From contig NZ_CP087590.1 of assembly GCF_015594925.2 (NCBI RefSeq), forward strand, positions 3,572,986 to 3,636,985: a DNA stretch of 64,000 nucleotides, in the 5' to 3' direction. Positions 40,273 to 49,960 of this stretch are shown here, in pieces; the stretch's first letter is position 1, and every line of letters begins with the position of its first letter. The position numbers and the translations under genes are program-made. The notes beneath the pieces were generated by a model. It did not search any database and had not been told where the DNA came from. It was given only the letters and a program-made list of their open reading frames with translations. This stretch comes from Vibrio sp. VB16 (GTDB taxonomy: Bacteria; Pseudomonadota; Gammaproteobacteria; Enterobacterales; Vibrionaceae).

Positions 40273-40303
40273 TTTGATGGGGCAAGTAAACTGCCCCATC
40301 AAA
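40273..40303 (+). terminator. Hairpin after ilvA
   Basis: TTTGATGGGGCA and TGCCCCATCAAA form a perfect 12-pair stem 36 bases after the ilvA stop. A U-run is lacking, so it may act as a processing or weak termination signal. Confidence 0.7.
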
Positions 40304-40385
40304 CGTCCCCACTAGATTAAAAGGAAATGCTAAATCAATAAAACTCTTTAGACATCTCAATTATTCTAGTTCTGATCATCCGTTA

Positions 40386-42080
40386 TCAATTAGCCAAAGT
40401 ATATGCATCATTTAACGCATATACTTGCTCAAACCAAAACCTTTCAAAACGCGTTTCATTCGCAATAGGAGCCTTGATTAGTTTTCGTACTCGCTCAACT
40501 TGTGTATCTGTATTGCTTGGTTTTGTCATCAGTATTACGGCATATTTGGAGAAATCACGAATGAGCACATCGAATATTTCTTCCACTAATTCATCTTGAC
40601 ACCCATTAATCTGTGCATTTTCTAAAATCAAATGTCCATAAACAATCAACGTAAAACAATCACCCATTGCCAATAAGTAATCAATATCTTTTGACTGTTC
40701 CTTGCTAGGTGAAGACTCTATCAAAAAATCTTTAAATAGCTTAATTTGTTCTTTAAATACGTTTACATTAGGTAAGTCGAATTGATCATAAGTTAATTTA
40801 TAATCATGAAATTGAATCTTACTTAACCCTTTTGTTGCCCCTTGATCGAACAGAAAATCGTCATTGACTAAATCATCGCGACGAGGAATATGACTAAACT
40901 CTTTAGGATTAAATAGATAGTTTTGCATAAATTTGATAACCAGAGCCATATTGACATGCACTGTACCTTCTAATTTGGGCAACATACGGATTTCATGTGC
41001 AGCAACTTCAAAGAACGGTTCTTTTTCAAAACCTTTTGCGGCAATAACATCCCAAAAATGATTAATCACATCTTCTCCCTGAGACGTTACTTTCATTTTC
41101 ACTAATGGATTAAATAATAAATAACGACGATCTTCAGTTGAAGCTGAACGCATATAATCGGTTGCACGTTCCGAAAAAAGCTTCATGCCACATAATCGTA
41201 CATATCCATCAACAAAAAGACGTTTTACATGAACAAAATCTGTTACATGCTTTCCATAAACATTCCGGTTTGCTGCATGCTTAATTGCTTCATAAAACGC
41301 ATGTTCGCACAAACCTACCGCTCCAAAGCCGAGATTAAATTTACAGATATTAACGGTATTAAGCATGTTGTCCCATGCATTAGGCCCTTTTTCCATAATA
41401 TCTTCTTCAGTAAGTGGGTAATTATCTATATGAAATTCAGAGACGTGCATTTGTTCATTTACGGTATTTTTAATACATTCGTAATTCGCATGTTTAGAAT
41501 CTACTGCAAAAAAAACATATTCACCTGTATCAGAGTTTTTACCAAAAGTGGATACTAATGCGGCTTCATTACCGTTACCAATATAATACTTGTCACCTTG
41601 GCCCAAATACCCACCATCCGATTGCGGATGAAGTTGCATTTCTGAAGAGTAAATATCAGCACCATGTTCTTTCTCTGAAAGACCAAAAGCAAATACTTCT
41701 CCCTCTTTCAAAAGCCGTGCTGTTTTATGTTTCAACTCCTCATTACTACCTAGCCAAACAGGTGCGAGACCCAGCATAGACACTTGAAAAGTGTACCAAT
41801 ACGTTAACCCATAGAAGCCAACAATTTCAGCAAACTTTGTATTTCGATAAGTATCCCAACGAGCATCTTCAGCTCCGTAACCAGATGGCGTCATTAACGT
41901 TTCTAGAATGTTATTTTCTTTCATGAACTCTACAAACTCATAATTCCAAACTTTGTTGTGCCAATCTTCCTTAATGCTTTTCAAGCCTTTATTCTCAAAA
42001 AAGTCGATGACTTTTTGCATCAGCTCTTGCGTATTCTGGTCTCTATATTCGATATTGTGCAATTTTGGGTTGAATAACAT
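40386..42080 (-). CDS. Acyl-CoA dehydrogenase family protein
   Basis: 564 residues, longer than the usual 380-390 because of an extended N-terminus and a C-terminal extension of about 130 residues. FAD-side motifs of the family are visible: FAFGLSEKEHGADIY near residues 130-144 and a GNGNEAALVSTFG stretch, then a helical domain with NICKFNLGFGAVGLCEHAFYEAIKHAANRNVYGK (split over 243-276) as in family members. The catalytic base cannot be assigned by eye, so substrate and activity are open. The gene and its surroundings are AT-rich and break the ilvA-glmU neighbourhood, suggesting acquisition. Confidence 0.8.
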   Translation of the reverse strand: MLFNPKLHNIEYRDQNTQELMQKVIDFFENKGLKSIKEDWHNKVWNYEFVEFMKENNILETLMTPSGYGAEDARWDTYRNTKFAEIVGFYGLTYWYTFQVSMLGLAPVWLGSNEELKHKTARLLKEGEVFAFGLSEKEHGADIYSSEMQLHPQSDGGYLGQGDKYYIGNGNEAALVSTFGKNSDTGEYVFFAVDSKHANYECIKNTVNEQMHVSEFHIDNYPLTEEDIMEKGPNAWDNMLNTVNICKFNLGFGAVGLCEHAFYEAIKHAANRNVYGKHVTDFVHVKRLFVDGYVRLCGMKLFSERATDYMRSASTEDRRYLLFNPLVKMKVTSQGEDVINHFWDVIAAKGFEKEPFFEVAAHEIRMLPKLEGTVHVNMALVIKFMQNYLFNPKEFSHIPRRDDLVNDDFLFDQGATKGLSKIQFHDYKLTYDQFDLPNVNVFKEQIKLFKDFLIESSPSKEQSKDIDYLLAMGDCFTLIVYGHLILENAQINGCQDELVEEIFDVLIRDFSKYAVILMTKPSNTDTQVERVRKLIKAPIANETRFERFWFEQVYALNDAYTLAN

Positions 42081-42166
42081 AGTACTATCCTTAATAAGAA
42101 ATTAAACCATAGTCATGGTCACTGACACTAATCTGGAAAACAAACTTCAAATAATGTAGGTGAATA

Positions 42167-42184
42167 TTACATTATCGAATGTAA
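42167..42184. promoter_or_regulatory. Palindromic operator candidate upstream of the acyl-CoA dehydrogenase
   Basis: TTACATT, ATCG, AATGTAA: a perfect palindrome 87 bases before the gene's start. A further AATGTA half-site is at 42153-42158. The form suits a TetR- or GntR-type repressor, but no such regulator is nearby. Confidence 0.45.
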
Positions 42185-42403
42185 ATATGAGTATAATATA
42201 GAGAAAACAAATACATTCTGTTTGGCTTTACAAGCCATTTCATTGACCATAAAGGTACTAATTAAAAAAACCAGACAAATATCTTACTTTTGTACTAATG
42301 ACTTTAAATAAAAAATTTATACGCGATTACAAAAAACAAATTTGACGATTAATTTTTATATGCACGTTGTTTTTATATCTAATTAAACATGGAGGAAATA
42401 TAA

Positions 42404-42808
42404 TTCTATTTGAGTCAGCCCCTTGGTGTTCATGGTTTTTTAGTCGTTATTTCTAATTGATCTTATTATTCTAAATGAAATTACTCGTTATAAAATTTTA
42501 GGTGTATTTTTCTTACTATTTTTGTTTGGCCTAAAACATCAGGAGCGGGAACAGGTGCGATTGCAGGTATTGTTACTATTTGTGGTTGGTTTGGTATTAT
42601 TATTGCTAAGAACAAAAAGAAAGATATGATCTGGCCAGAAATGATGTGGCTTTGGATTATGGTTTATGGCCTGTGGAGTTTTGCATATGCTTATAACGGC
42701 TTAACAGACCGTGCATTCTATAGTGCTGTTTTATTAATATCTTGTACAATTCCCGCCTTTTTTATCAAGAAAGAGGGTGAGTATATATCAAGTTATGACT
42801 ATCGTTAA
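42404..42808 (+). pseudogene. Decayed gene for a polytopic membrane protein (resembles DUF5692)
   Basis: Pieces of one membrane protein in three frames: ILFESAPWCSWF (about 42404-42440; the expected start ATG reads ATA after a good GGAGG), LNEITRYKILGVFFLLFLF (about 42470-42530), and FVWPKTSGAGTG running directly into AIAGIVTICGWFGIII and on to the stop at 42808. The middle of the protein is missing. I recall a DUF5692 family with these segments; a profile search would confirm. At least a start loss, two frameshifts and an internal deletion make it dead. Confidence 0.65.
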
Positions 42809-43015
42809 ATATAAGAAAAAGCCATTACTTGACGATTTATATCGTTAATCATAAAGATTGCAAAAAATATATAATATTAAAAATATAATTAATAATTTAT
42901 GTTTTTTAATATTGCTTGTAATTAAAACATTACTACCTTAATTACAAGCAGATAAATAGATTAACTATACATCTATAAAATAGTTTTATCTAAACAACAT
43001 AAATCCTTTCTTATA
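42809..43015. other. AT-rich gap before glmU
   Basis: About 200 bases made mostly of A and T, with TAATTACAAGCA repeats (around 42917-42951) in inverted orientation (GCTTGTAATTA / TAATTACAAGC). That pair could be a weak terminator for glmU. Nothing else is seen. Confidence 0.4.
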
Positions 43016-44374
43016 CTACTTCTTAACAGGGCGCTGCCAGCCTTCAATTCTGCGCTCTTTCGCACGAGTGATCACTAGCTCGCCTTCAGATATGTCCCTC
43101 GTGACAGTTGTGCCTGCACCAATAGTCACCCCATTTCCAACCGTTATAGGCGCTATTAACTGTGTGTCAGAGCCGACAAAAACATCATCACCGATAATCG
43201 TCTTAAACTTATTCACACCATCATAATTACAAGTAATCGTTCCAGCACCAATATTTGAACGCTGACCAATGACAGTATCTCCAATATAAGTAAGGTGATT
43301 TGCTTTAGATCCCTCACCTATCACGCCATTTTTAACTTCGACAAAGTTTCCTACGTGAGCATTGTTTTTTAGCTCTGTTCCTGGGCGAAGACGAGTAAAT
43401 GGACCGACTGTACAAGCTTCTCCTACTATTGCATCATCTATCACGCTATAAGGGCGTACAAGGGTGTTGTCATCGATCTCACAATCCTTCAGAACACAAC
43501 CAGCACCAATAATGACATTATTACCTAGGCTTACGCTGCCTTCGATAATAACATTAACATCAATCTGCACATCGATACCACATTGAAGCTTACCGCGCAG
43601 ATCAAAGCGGGATGGGTCAAGAAGCATCACGCCTTGCTCAAGTAATTTTTCAGCTTGCATGAGTTGGTAAGCACGCTCAATACGAGCAAGTTGAACACGA
43701 TTATTTACCCCTTCAACTTCAACTGCGCATGAAGGATGAACGGCTTCTATTGATCGGCCCTCTTCGTGAGCGGCGGCAATAATGTCCGTAAGGTAATACT
43801 CACCCTGTGCATTTTGGTTATTAAGTCCTGACAACCATCGTTTCAGATCACCACCAGTGGCGACCATTACTCCGGTATTTATTTCCTTGATACGTTTTTG
43901 CTCTTCCGTCGCATCTTTTTGCTCAACAATTGCAATAACAGCATCATTTTTACGCTCAATGCGTCCATATCCGTCTGGGTCATCTAAAACAACGGTTAAC
44001 AAAGCAACGCCACCAGCAGGCTGAGCATCTAGCAGACTTTCAATAGTTTCAGGTGAGATAAGAGGAACATCCCCATATAACACTAATACTTTTTCATTAT
44101 CATCAAATTTGTCTGATGCTTGATCAACCGCGTGTCCAGTTCCTAATTGTTCAGCTTGGAGCACCCAATTCACCGACTCCGCAGATAAAGCTTGTCGCAT
44201 AAGATCACCACCGTGACCATAAACAAGATGGATATTTTGCGCACCCAAATCATTGCAGGTATCGATAACATGCTTGACCATTGGCTTTCCGGCTAAGGTA
44301 TGTAACACCTTAGGTATATTGGAATACATGCGAGTACCTTTACCCGCCGCTAGAATCACCGCGCTGAAGCTCAT
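43016..44374 (-). CDS. glmU: Bifunctional GlmU
   Basis: 452 residues. N-terminal uridylyltransferase (residues 1-227) with LAAGKGTRMYSNIPKVLH at 8-25, and a C-terminal left-handed beta-helix acetyltransferase with GPFTRLRPGTELKNNAHVGN and NHLTYIGDTVIGQRSNIGAG. It makes UDP-GlcNAc from glucosamine-1-phosphate for peptidoglycan and LPS. It follows the ATP synthase operon after its terminator, as in E. coli and Vibrio. Confidence 0.97.
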   Translation of the reverse strand: MSFSAVILAAGKGTRMYSNIPKVLHTLAGKPMVKHVIDTCNDLGAQNIHLVYGHGGDLMRQALSAESVNWVLQAEQLGTGHAVDQASDKFDDNEKVLVLYGDVPLISPETIESLLDAQPAGGVALLTVVLDDPDGYGRIERKNDAVIAIVEQKDATEEQKRIKEINTGVMVATGGDLKRWLSGLNNQNAQGEYYLTDIIAAAHEEGRSIEAVHPSCAVEVEGVNNRVQLARIERAYQLMQAEKLLEQGVMLLDPSRFDLRGKLQCGIDVQIDVNVIIEGSVSLGNNVIIGAGCVLKDCEIDDNTLVRPYSVIDDAIVGEACTVGPFTRLRPGTELKNNAHVGNFVEVKNGVIGEGSKANHLTYIGDTVIGQRSNIGAGTITCNYDGVNKFKTIIGDDVFVGSDTQLIAPITVGNGVTIGAGTTVTRDISEGELVITRAKERRIEGWQRPVKK

Positions 44375-44457
44375 AGGAATAACCTTATTTATTTTTTGAA
44401 GTTTTAATTCTAACCGCTTAACCGAAAAGAGTTAATTAAATTTGACGTAATAAAAAC

Positions 44458-44485
44458 AAAAAGGCGACCAACAGGCCGCCTTTTT
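44458..44485 (-). terminator. Terminator of the ATP synthase operon
   Basis: AAAAAGGCGACC, AACA, GGCCGCCTTTTT: a 7-pair GC-rich stem with one mismatch flanked by A and T runs, usable in both directions, 19 bases after the atpC stop. Nearly identical to the yidC terminator at 58556. Confidence 0.9.
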
Positions 44486-44503
44486 AGCAATACACTAAGT
44501 AGA

Positions 44504-44926
44504 TTAGCGTCTATTTTTTGTCAGCTCGATAACTCTAAGCTGAGCAATAGCTTTAGCCAGTTCACTAGCCGCTTGAGCGAAGTTCATATCACCATGCTGA
44601 TTTTGGATTTTCTCCTCAGCTTGGCGTTTAGCTTCTTCAGCCTTCGCTGCATCTAGTTCATCACCACGAATTGCCGTATCAGCCAATACAGTTGCTGTAC
44701 CAGGCTGAACTTCAACTATACCACCAGAAACATAAATAATTTCTTCGTGGCCGTGTTGCTTAACTATACGCACCATACCAGGCTTAATAGCGGTCAGCAG
44801 CGGAGTGTGCCCATGGAAAATACCAAGTTCACCTTCGCTCCCGGTCACCTGAAACGTTTCAACTAATCCTGAAAAAATTTCTTTCTCAGCACTAACTACG
44901 TCTAGGTGCAAGGTCATTGCTGCCAT
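44504..44926 (-). CDS. atpC: ATP synthase epsilon subunit
   Basis: 140 residues, the usual size. N-terminal beta-barrel (LHLDVVSAEKEIFSGLVETF, GELGIFHGHTPLLTAIKPG) and C-terminal helical hairpin (residues 90-140) that can inhibit the enzyme. Part of the F1 central stalk at the inner membrane. Last gene of atpIBEFHAGDC, 18 bases after atpD, with AGGAGG upstream of ATG. Confidence 0.96.
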   Translation of the reverse strand: MAAMTLHLDVVSAEKEIFSGLVETFQVTGSEGELGIFHGHTPLLTAIKPGMVRIVKQHGHEEIIYVSGGIVEVQPGTATVLADTAIRGDELDAAKAEEAKRQAEEKIQNQHGDMNFAQAASELAKAIAQLRVIELTKNRR

Positions 44927-44944
44927 ATAGCCTCCTATTTAGCC

Positions 44945-46348
44945 TTATAGCTTCTTAGCATTCTCAATAGCATCGTCTATTACACCGCAGTACATAAACG
45001 CTTGCTCAGGAATGTCATCGTATTCACCACCCAGAAGACCTTTGAATCCACGTAAAGTCTCTTTAAGAGATACATAGACACCAGGGTCACCTGTAAATAC
45101 TTCCGCTACGTGGTAAGGCTGAGTTAGGAAACGCTCTATCTTACGTGCACGTGATACCACAAGTTTATCTTCTTCAGATAACTCATCCATACCCAAAATA
45201 GCAATGATATCTTTCAGTTCTTTATAGCGCTGAAGAGTAGACTGAACACCACGAGCTACGTCGTAATGCTCTTGGCCTACTACCAATGGATCAAGCTGTC
45301 TAGAAGATGAATCCAATGGATCGATTGCTGGGTATAGACCCATAGCTGCGATATTACGGTTAAGTACTACCGTTGCATCTAAGTGAGCAAACGTGGTTGC
45401 TGGAGATGGGTCAGTCAAGTCATCCGCTGGTACATATACCGCCTGTACAGACGTGATAGAACCGGCTTTAGTTGATGTGATACGTTCTTGTAAAACACCC
45501 ATTTCTTCAGCTAGTGTTGGCTGATAACCTACCGCAGATGGCATACGACCTAATAGAGCCGAAACCTCTGTACCCGCAAGGGTATAACGATAAATGTTAT
45601 CGATGAACAATAGAACGTCACGACCTTCGTCACGAAAACGCTCTGCCATCGTTAGACCAGTCAGCGCTACGCGTAGACGGTTTCCTGGTGGCTCGTTCAT
45701 CTGCCCGTAAACCATTGCTACTTTAGATTCTTCAGGATTTTCAACGTTAACAACGCCTGCTTCCTGCATCTCAAAATAGAAATCGTTACCTTCACGAGTA
45801 CGTTCACCGACACCCGCAAATACTGAAAGACCAGAGTGCTGCAGTGCGATGTTATTGATAAGTTCCATCATATTAACGGTCTTACCAACACCTGCACCAC
45901 CAAATAGACCTATTTTACCACCCTTAGCGAATGGGCAAATCAAGTCGATAACTTTCACGCCAGTCTCTAGAAGTTCAGACACATTGGACTGTTCTTCGTA
46001 ACTTGGTGCTTCACGGTGAATAGCATAGTGTTCTTCCGCACCAATATCACCACACTCATCAATCGCATCACCTAAAACATTCATGATACGGCCAAGAGTT
46101 TTCGTACCTACTGGTACGGTGATTGGAGCGCCAGTGTTCTCTACTACTAATCCACGACGTAAACCATCAGAGCTGCCCATCACGATTGCGCGAATAACGC
46201 CACCGCCAAGCTGTTGTTGAACTTCAAGAACAAGACGTTCTTTCGCTTCAATAACATTCAGAGCGTCATATACACGAGGTACTTCACCCTGTGGGAACTC
46301 TACGTCGACTACCGCACCGATGATCTGTACGATCTTACCTGTAGCCAT
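44945..46348 (-). CDS. atpD: ATP synthase beta subunit
   Basis: 467 residues. The catalytic F1 subunit: P-loop GGAGVGKTVNMMEL near residues 150-163, the catalytic glutamate in GERTREGNDFY near 181-191, and LLFIDNIYRYTLAGTEVSALLGR near 237-259 (split by residue order). Length is that of vibrio AtpD. It is 34 bases after atpG. Nothing unusual. Confidence 0.98.
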   Translation of the reverse strand: MATGKIVQIIGAVVDVEFPQGEVPRVYDALNVIEAKERLVLEVQQQLGGGVIRAIVMGSSDGLRRGLVVENTGAPITVPVGTKTLGRIMNVLGDAIDECGDIGAEEHYAIHREAPSYEEQSNVSELLETGVKVIDLICPFAKGGKIGLFGGAGVGKTVNMMELINNIALQHSGLSVFAGVGERTREGNDFYFEMQEAGVVNVENPEESKVAMVYGQMNEPPGNRLRVALTGLTMAERFRDEGRDVLLFIDNIYRYTLAGTEVSALLGRMPSAVGYQPTLAEEMGVLQERITSTKAGSITSVQAVYVPADDLTDPSPATTFAHLDATVVLNRNIAAMGLYPAIDPLDSSSRQLDPLVVGQEHYDVARGVQSTLQRYKELKDIIAILGMDELSEEDKLVVSRARKIERFLTQPYHVAEVFTGDPGVYVSLKETLRGFKGLLGGEYDDIPEQAFMYCGVIDDAIENAKKL

Positions 46349-46382
46349 CGTTAATCCTCTAACTAATTAGTTTTACCTATGC

Positions 46383-47249
46383 TTAAACCGCTGCTGCGCC
46401 TGATACGATTTCAGATAGTTCTTGTGTAATAGCCGATTGACGGGCCTTGTTATACACAAGTTCTAGATCATCTATCAGATCGCTTGCATTGTCTGTAGCT
46501 GCTTTCATCGCAATCATTCGAGCCGCTTGCTCACAAGCAAGGTTCTCAACCACACCTTGATATACTTGAGATTCGACATAACGAATCAATAGTGCATCGA
46601 GTAATGGTTTAGGCTCTGGCTCATAGATATAATCCCATGAGTGAGTGCGCTTCATACTTTCGCTATCCGATTTAGGTAAAGGTAATAATTGATCGATCGT
46701 TGGTTCCTGAACCATAGTATTTACAAACTTGTTAAATACTACGTATAAGCGATCCAACTCGCCTTCATCATACTTCTTCAACATAACACCAACAGAACCG
46801 ATCAATTCCTCTAGGCTTGGATCATCTCCAAGACCAGAAACTTGAGCAGCTACTTTAGCGCCACTGTTGTTAAAAAATGCCGTTGCTTTTGAACCGATAA
46901 TGGCTAAGTCAATATCAGCATTTTTCTCTTTCCACTCTTGCATGTCTAACATGGCCTTTTTGAACAAGTTAATGTTCAAGCCACCACACAAGCCGCGGTC
47001 AGTTGAAATAATGATGTAACCAACACGTTTGGCTTCACGCTCTTCTAGGTATGGATGTTTATACTCTAGATTACCGTTCGCCAAATGACCGATCACTTTA
47101 CGCATTGTTTCAGCATATGGACGGGAAGCTCCCATTGCGTCTTGAGAACGACGCATTTTTGAAGCCGCTACCATTTCCATCGCTTTCGTGATCTTTTGAG
47201 TGCTTTTAACACTCCCGATCTTAGTACGAATTTCTTTTGCGCCGGCCAT
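46383..47249 (-). CDS. atpG: ATP synthase gamma subunit
   Basis: 288 residues, the rotor shaft of F1. N-terminal helix AGAKEIRTKIGSVKSTQKIT and MVAASKMRRSQDAM, central STDRGLCGGLNINLFK, and C-terminal helix with MKAATDNASDLIDDLELVYN, all conserved. Gap of 62 bases after atpA. Confidence 0.97.
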   Translation of the reverse strand: MAGAKEIRTKIGSVKSTQKITKAMEMVAASKMRRSQDAMGASRPYAETMRKVIGHLANGNLEYKHPYLEEREAKRVGYIIISTDRGLCGGLNINLFKKAMLDMQEWKEKNADIDLAIIGSKATAFFNNSGAKVAAQVSGLGDDPSLEELIGSVGVMLKKYDEGELDRLYVVFNKFVNTMVQEPTIDQLLPLPKSDSESMKRTHSWDYIYEPEPKPLLDALLIRYVESQVYQGVVENLACEQAARMIAMKAATDNASDLIDDLELVYNKARQSAITQELSEIVSGAAAV

Positions 47250-47311
47250 CGTATTACTCTCTCTTTAGATAAAAAATATTGGTGACCCTAGAGCCACCTA
47301 CTCATTATCAA

Positions 47312-48853
47312 TTACCAGGTCTGGGTTGCTATGAAATCGTCCACAATCTTTTTAAGTTGTGTTTCGACCTCATCGTTGTATGCACCCGTTGTATCGATCT
47401 CTTTTACAAAATCGGTAAACTGGCTACGAGCAAACGAAAGTAGCGCATCTTCGAAATCAGCAAGCTTATTCAACTCGATGTCTTCTAGATATCCACGTTC
47501 TGCAGCGAAGATAACAATAGCCTGATCAAATACAGACATAGGAGCATATTGTTTCTGCTTCATAAGTTCTGTTACTTTTTGACCATGATCTAGTTGTCGT
47601 TTCGTTGCTTCATCAAGGTCAGACGAGAACTGAGCAAACGCTGCAAGTTCACGATACTGCGCTAGTGCGGTACGAATACCACCAGATAGCTTCTTGATAA
47701 TTTTCGTTTGAGCAGCACCACCTACACGAGATACTGAGATACCTGGATCAACAGCAGGACGAACACCTGCACTGAACAGCTCAGTTTGTAAGAAGATCTG
47801 ACCATCTGTAATCGAGATTACGTTAGTTGGTACGAATGCTGATACGTCACCTGCTTGAGTTTCAATGATAGGAAGCGCAGTTAAAGAACCTGTCTTACCT
47901 TTCACTTCACCCTTAGTGAAACGTTCTACATACACTTCGCTTACTCGAGCAGCGCGCTCTAGTAGACGGGAGTGGAGATAGAATACATCACCTGGGAATG
48001 CCTCACGGCCTGGTGGACGCTTAAGTAGTAGAGAGATCTGACGATACGCTACCGCTTGCTTAGACAAATCATCATAAACAATCAGAGCATCTTCACCGCG
48101 ATCACGGAAGTACTCACCCATTGCACAACCTGCGTAAGGCGCCAAATATTGAAGCGCTGCAGATTCAGAAGCCGATGCAACAACAACAATGGTGTTAGCC
48201 AATGCGCCGTGCTCTTCCAATTTGCGTACTACGTTAGCAATAGTCGATGCTTTCTGACCAATCGCTACATAGATAGAGTAAATACTTGAATCTCTTTGGT
48301 TAATGATCGCATCAATAGCCATCGCTGTTTTACCAGTCTGACGGTCACCGATGATAAGCTCACGCTGACCACGCCCGATAGGGATCATGGCATCAACGGA
48401 CTTATAACCAGTTTGTACAGGCTGATCAACCGATTTACGGTCAATTACACCCGGCGCAATTATCTCTACAGGAGAAGATAATTTCGCATCAATTGGACCT
48501 TTACCATCAATAGGCTCACCTAGCGTGTTTACCACACGACCAAGCATTTCAGGACCAACAGGTACTTCAAGAATACGACCAGTACCAGTAACTTTCATGC
48601 CTTCTTGTAAGTCAGCATATGGCCCCATGACAACCGCACCAACCGAGTCACGCTCAAGGTTAAGTGCTAATGCATAACGACCAGTCGGTAGTTCAATCAT
48701 TTCACCTTGCATCACGTCTGCTAGACCGTGAATGCGAATAATACCATCGCTTACCGATACGATAGTACCTTCATTACGAGCTTCACTAACAACTTCGAAA
48801 GATTCGATACGTTGTTTGATTAGGTCGCTTATTTCTGTGGAATTAAGTTGCAT
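47312..48853 (-). CDS. atpA: ATP synthase alpha subunit
   Basis: 513 residues when started at MQLNSTEISDLIKQRIESF, matching the E. coli length; a frame extending 10 codons upstream overlaps atpH and lacks support. The non-catalytic nucleotide-binding F1 subunit: P-loop GDRQTGKTAMAIDAI near 169-183, ALIVYDDLSKQAVAYRQISL near 264-283, and the SISVSRVGGAAQ signature near 371-384. The start follows atpH by 13 bases. Confidence 0.98.
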   Translation of the reverse strand: MQLNSTEISDLIKQRIESFEVVSEARNEGTIVSVSDGIIRIHGLADVMQGEMIELPTGRYALALNLERDSVGAVVMGPYADLQEGMKVTGTGRILEVPVGPEMLGRVVNTLGEPIDGKGPIDAKLSSPVEIIAPGVIDRKSVDQPVQTGYKSVDAMIPIGRGQRELIIGDRQTGKTAMAIDAIINQRDSSIYSIYVAIGQKASTIANVVRKLEEHGALANTIVVVASASESAALQYLAPYAGCAMGEYFRDRGEDALIVYDDLSKQAVAYRQISLLLKRPPGREAFPGDVFYLHSRLLERAARVSEVYVERFTKGEVKGKTGSLTALPIIETQAGDVSAFVPTNVISITDGQIFLQTELFSAGVRPAVDPGISVSRVGGAAQTKIIKKLSGGIRTALAQYRELAAFAQFSSDLDEATKRQLDHGQKVTELMKQKQYAPMSVFDQAIVIFAAERGYLEDIELNKLADFEDALLSFARSQFTDFVKEIDTTGAYNDEVETQLKKIVDDFIATQTW

Positions 48854-48866
48854 GCTCCAATCCCCA

Positions 48867-49400
48867 TCAAGACTGCAATGCATCGCTCAAACGGCCTAAC
48901 TGACCGCGTGTTGAGTTATCGATGACTAAGTCTCCGGCTCGAATTACAACCCCACCAAGTAGGGTCTCATCTACACTACAATTCAGGTTAACTTTGCGTT
49001 CAAAACGCAGTTCAAGTTTGTTGCTGATGTCTGTAAGTTGTTTATCAGAAAGTTCTGTCGCTGATATTAAATCAACATCCATTTCTTTCTCATACTCTTG
49101 TTTAAGAGCTAAAAACGCATCACATACTTCAGGAAGGGCCTTAAGTCGACCATTCGCAGCCATTACCTTAATAAGGTTTTGGCCAAACTCATCAAACTGT
49201 TCGCCACAAACAACAATAAATATTTCTGTGAGTTTATCCGCAGAAACAGAACCACTAAGTAGCTCCACTATATCTTTGTTCTTTGTAACTTCGGCTGCAA
49301 AAGTAAGCATTTGACCCCACTGGTCAAGTGCTCCTTTTTCTACCGCAAAGTCAAACGCTGCTTTAGCGTAAGGGCGTGCTATTGTTGTCAGTTGAGACAT
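48867..49400 (-). CDS. atpH: ATP synthase delta subunit
   Basis: 177 residues from MSQLTTIARPYAKAAFDFAV, equal to the E. coli length. The peripheral stalk cap linking F1 to subunit b. GAGGGG lies 5 bases before this ATG; a GTG two codons upstream overlaps the ribosome site and is rejected. C-terminal VDETLLGGVVIRAGDLVIDNSTRGQL is conserved (positions about 141-166). Confidence 0.96.
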   Translation of the reverse strand: MSQLTTIARPYAKAAFDFAVEKGALDQWGQMLTFAAEVTKNKDIVELLSGSVSADKLTEIFIVVCGEQFDEFGQNLIKVMAANGRLKALPEVCDAFLALKQEYEKEMDVDLISATELSDKQLTDISNKLELRFERKVNLNCSVDETLLGGVVIRAGDLVIDNSTRGQLGRLSDALQS

Positions 49401-49414
49401 GTGCACCCCTCGCT

Positions 49415-49885
49415 TTAAAGTTTCGCAGTAATGTTATCAAGAATATCTTTGTGCGCATCTTTATCAATAGAGCGCTCTAGGATCTTCTCTGCACCAGCTA
49501 AAGCCAGAGTAGCAACTTGTTTGCGCAGATCATCTTTCGCGCGATTACGTTCTGCTTCAATTTCTGCATCCGCTTGCGTTAGGATTTTCTGGCGTTCTGC
49601 CTGAGCTTCCTCGCGTGCTTCATCAATAATTTGAGCTTTACGTTTATTCGCTGAATCAATGACCTCAGTTGCTGTGCGCTTCGCTTCTTTAAGTTGCTCA
49701 GAAGCGTTGGCTTGAGCTAGATTCAAATCTTTTGCTGCTCTTTCCGCAGCAGATAGACCATCAGCAATTTTATTCTGACGTTCTTCAATAGCTTCTATAA
49801 TTGGTGGCCATACATATTTCATGCAGAAAACCACGAATAAAAAGAATGCTATTGCTTGACCTAGCAGAGTTGCGTTCATATTCAC
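49415..49885 (-). CDS. atpF: ATP synthase subunit b
   Basis: 156 residues, identical in length to E. coli AtpF. One N-terminal membrane helix (residues 6-26, AFFLFVVFCMKYVWPPI) and a long charged coiled coil rich in Ala, Glu, Lys and Arg. The dimeric stator stalk. The initiation codon is GTG at 49885 with GAGGGG 8 bases upstream; an ATG two codons later is the alternative. Confidence 0.96.
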   Translation of the reverse strand: MNMNATLLGQAIAFFLFVVFCMKYVWPPIIEAIEERQNKIADGLSAAERAAKDLNLAQANASEQLKEAKRTATEVIDSANKRKAQIIDEAREEAQAERQKILTQADAEIEAERNRAKDDLRKQVATLALAGAEKILERSIDKDAHKDILDNITAKL

Positions 49886-49960
49886 AACAGCTACCCCTCT
49901 ATTTTGTTCACCAACGAAAAAATGCTAATCAACGACAAAGTATTTACTTTGATCTGTTAA

